Assembly (NCBI RefSeq): GCF_028416595.1
Contig: NZ_JAMQKC010000005.1
Span: forward strand, 161,254 to 225,253
Source: Aquibacillus salsiterrae
GTDB lineage: Bacteria; Bacillota; Bacilli; Bacillales; Amphibacillaceae
DNA: 64,000 nucleotides
Direction of reading: 5' to 3'
Positions 63,021-64,000 of this stretch are shown one piece after another. The translations under genes were made by a program, and so were the position numbers. The notes under the pieces were generated by a model. The model saw only the letters and a program-made list of their open reading frames with translations, made no database searches and was not told where the DNA came from. How positions within the stretch are numbered: the first letter of the stretch is position 1; every line of letters begins with the position of its first letter.

Positions 63021-63791
63021 ATGATTAACATTGGTCTTTGTAGTTATTCCTATCACACCAAGCAGTTTTATTCCTTACATAAAGATGGATTAACAGATTA
63101 TCTTTTTCGTTTACAAACAGAAGGAAACGCTTTAATTGTTGTTAAAGGACAAACATACTCGATTGAAAAGGGTGACCTTCTCCTATTAAAACCAGGTCAA
63201 CATTATGAACTAAAAATCGAAGAAGGACAAAATAGTGGGGATTACCACTTATTTTGTAGAGGAGAATGGATTGATAATTGGTGGGACCGTTCTAACAAGC
63301 CGAGCGTTTCGCGATTGGAATTAGACGAAAAGATTCTAGCAATTTGGCGCCATCTGATCATCGAGGGGCGTCGTCCACCTAGTGAGGAACACAAGGAACT
63401 AAAAGATTACTTGATGAAGGTAATGTGTCTATCACTAGAAAGGGCTGTCAATGAAACCGCCTCATCTTTTAGCCGCCCATACGTAGTTACTCAAATGATG
63501 CGATATATTGAAGAACATGCCTTAACCTCCTTCAAAATTGAGGACGTTGCACAACAAGTCGGGCTTAGCGTTTCACGTTCTGTTCACTTATTTAAAAGTA
63601 ATGTCAAAAAAACAATGATAGAATATGCCCAGGAAATTCGCTTATCGGCGGCTATTGATCAAATGAAATATACATCAATGACACTTGAAAAAATCGCAGA
63701 AAACTGCGGATTTGGAAGTTATGCTTATTTTCACAAAACATTTAAAAAGAAGTTCAAGATCTCCCCAGGAGTGTATAGGCAGAATGAGTAA
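63021..63791 (+). CDS. AraC-family transcriptional regulator
   Basis: 256 residues. The N-terminal cupin-like effector domain has VKGQTYSIEKGDLLLLKPGQHYEL. The C-terminal domain (from ~160) has two helix-turn-helices (FKIEDVAQQVGLSVSRSVHLFKS and LEKIAENCGFGSYAYFHKTFKKKFKISPGVYR). AAGGAG precedes the start. It is divergent from the epimerase/dehydrogenase unit across 151 bp and is their likely activator. Confidence 0.95.
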   Translation: MINIGLCSYSYHTKQFYSLHKDGLTDYLFRLQTEGNALIVVKGQTYSIEKGDLLLLKPGQHYELKIEEGQNSGDYHLFCRGEWIDNWWDRSNKPSVSRLELDEKILAIWRHLIIEGRRPPSEEHKELKDYLMKVMCLSLERAVNETASSFSRPYVVTQMMRYIEEHALTSFKIEDVAQQVGLSVSRSVHLFKSNVKKTMIEYAQEIRLSAAIDQMKYTSMTLEKIAENCGFGSYAYFHKTFKKKFKISPGVYRQNE

Positions 63792-63837
63792 CGCTACACC
63801 TTTGAGGGAAGCTCAGGGATTGTACTTGTACTTCCAC

Positions 63838-63873
63838 AAAACCCGGGTAGTGCATAGGGCACTACCCGGGTTT
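63838..63873. terminator. Bidirectional terminator
   Basis: AAACCCGGGTAGTGC and GCACTACCCGGGTTT form a perfect 15-bp stem between the convergent AraC gene and the cut gene at the window edge. Confidence 0.92.
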
Positions 63874-63882
63874 AACTATTTC

Positions 63883-64000
63883 TTATAGGTCTGTTTGATT
63901 TCCTTCTGCGTCTCTTTCAACCTTCATCTTCGTTGCGGCGATGTACCCTTGTTCAGCAAGTAAGCCTGATTGAACATCGTCACTCATTAAGTAGTCAAGG
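63883..64000 (-). CDS. C-terminal end of a substrate-binding protein, probably phosphate (PstS-like)
   Basis: The last 38 codons of a leftward gene entering from the right edge: LDYLMSDDVQSGLLAEQGYI, then AATKMKVERDAEGNQTDL and stop at 63883-63885. The pattern of a last-helix DYLMSDDVQ and the GYI...MKVERDAEGN tail resembles Bacillus phosphate-binding lipoproteins. Only the end is visible, so the assignment is tentative. Confidence 0.55.
   Translation of the reverse strand, partial: LDYLMSDDVQSGLLAEQGYIAATKMKVERDAEGNQTDL

Overview
The window reads as chromosome of a low-GC, Gram-positive, spore-former-type Bacillaceae, plausibly from the Oceanobacillus/Virgibacillus side of the family. The grounds are AT-rich DNA, strong AGGAGG-type ribosome sites with several TTG starts, LPXTG/sortase surface anchoring, S-box, PyrR and CcpA-like control sites, and Bacillus-type gene sets. 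The genus is an inference. I see no rRNA, tRNA, transposase or prophage genes.

Layout. 1-7.6 kb: a leftward type IV pilus operon (major pilin, prepilin peptidase, three minor pilins, PilM, PilN, PilO, PilB cut by the window edge) behind a class II c-di-GMP riboswitch. 7.9-11.7 kb: a sortase, an LPXTG adhesin with a Pro/Glu stalk behind a second class II c-di-GMP riboswitch, and a secreted transglutaminase-fold protein behind two tandem class I c-di-GMP riboswitches. A diguanylate cyclase lies at 29.3 kb. 11.8-17.4 kb: a formate dehydrogenase-like group (FdhF/YdeP-type oxidoreductase, DUF2294 protein, OFA-family transporter, FdhD) with an unidentified RNA hairpin motif in two leaders. 17.7-28.8 kb: agmatine-to-putrescine genes, serC behind a ZTP riboswitch, a GH43 glycosidase, an aldo/keto reductase, LarE, a ThuA-like protein, a short-chain dehydrogenase, a sugar-type MFS permease and an OsmC protein. 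30.3-33.2 kb: a long structured leader or ncRNA, then the two carboxy(nor)spermidine genes that can turn putrescine into spermidine. 33-37 kb: small genes, a ParE-type toxin/antitoxin pair, a broken lipoprotein gene, a NERD protein and a 15-unit array of a 52-bp palindromic repeat. 37-42.7 kb: metH and a YitJ-type gene under an S-box. 42.9-48.6 kb: a CuA-motif lipoprotein, a MATE pump and a copper operon (copY, copZ, copA, His-rich protein) with two cop boxes. 48.7-53.5 kb: an HhH plus PD-(D/E)XK-like protein, a DUF4023 peptide and codB-codA under a PyrR attenuator. 53.6-63.8 kb: a sugar ABC/GH1 regulon with LacI and AraC regulators, ending in a cut PstS-like gene.

The most striking feature is the first 12 kb. 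Four c-di-GMP riboswitches of two unrelated classes sit within about 3.3 kb and control pili, an anchored adhesin and a secreted cysteine-centred enzyme, and the pilus ATPase itself begins with a possible c-di-GMP-binding domain. From the visible base-pairing I predict that both class II switches are ON switches and the tandem class I switches are OFF switches. This would make a two-way switch between an attached and a released cell surface, similar in layout to the Clostridioides difficile adhesin/protease pair. Two other RNA elements do not match any class I know: the hairpin motif of the formate cluster and the roughly 410-nt structured region before the carboxynorspermidine genes.
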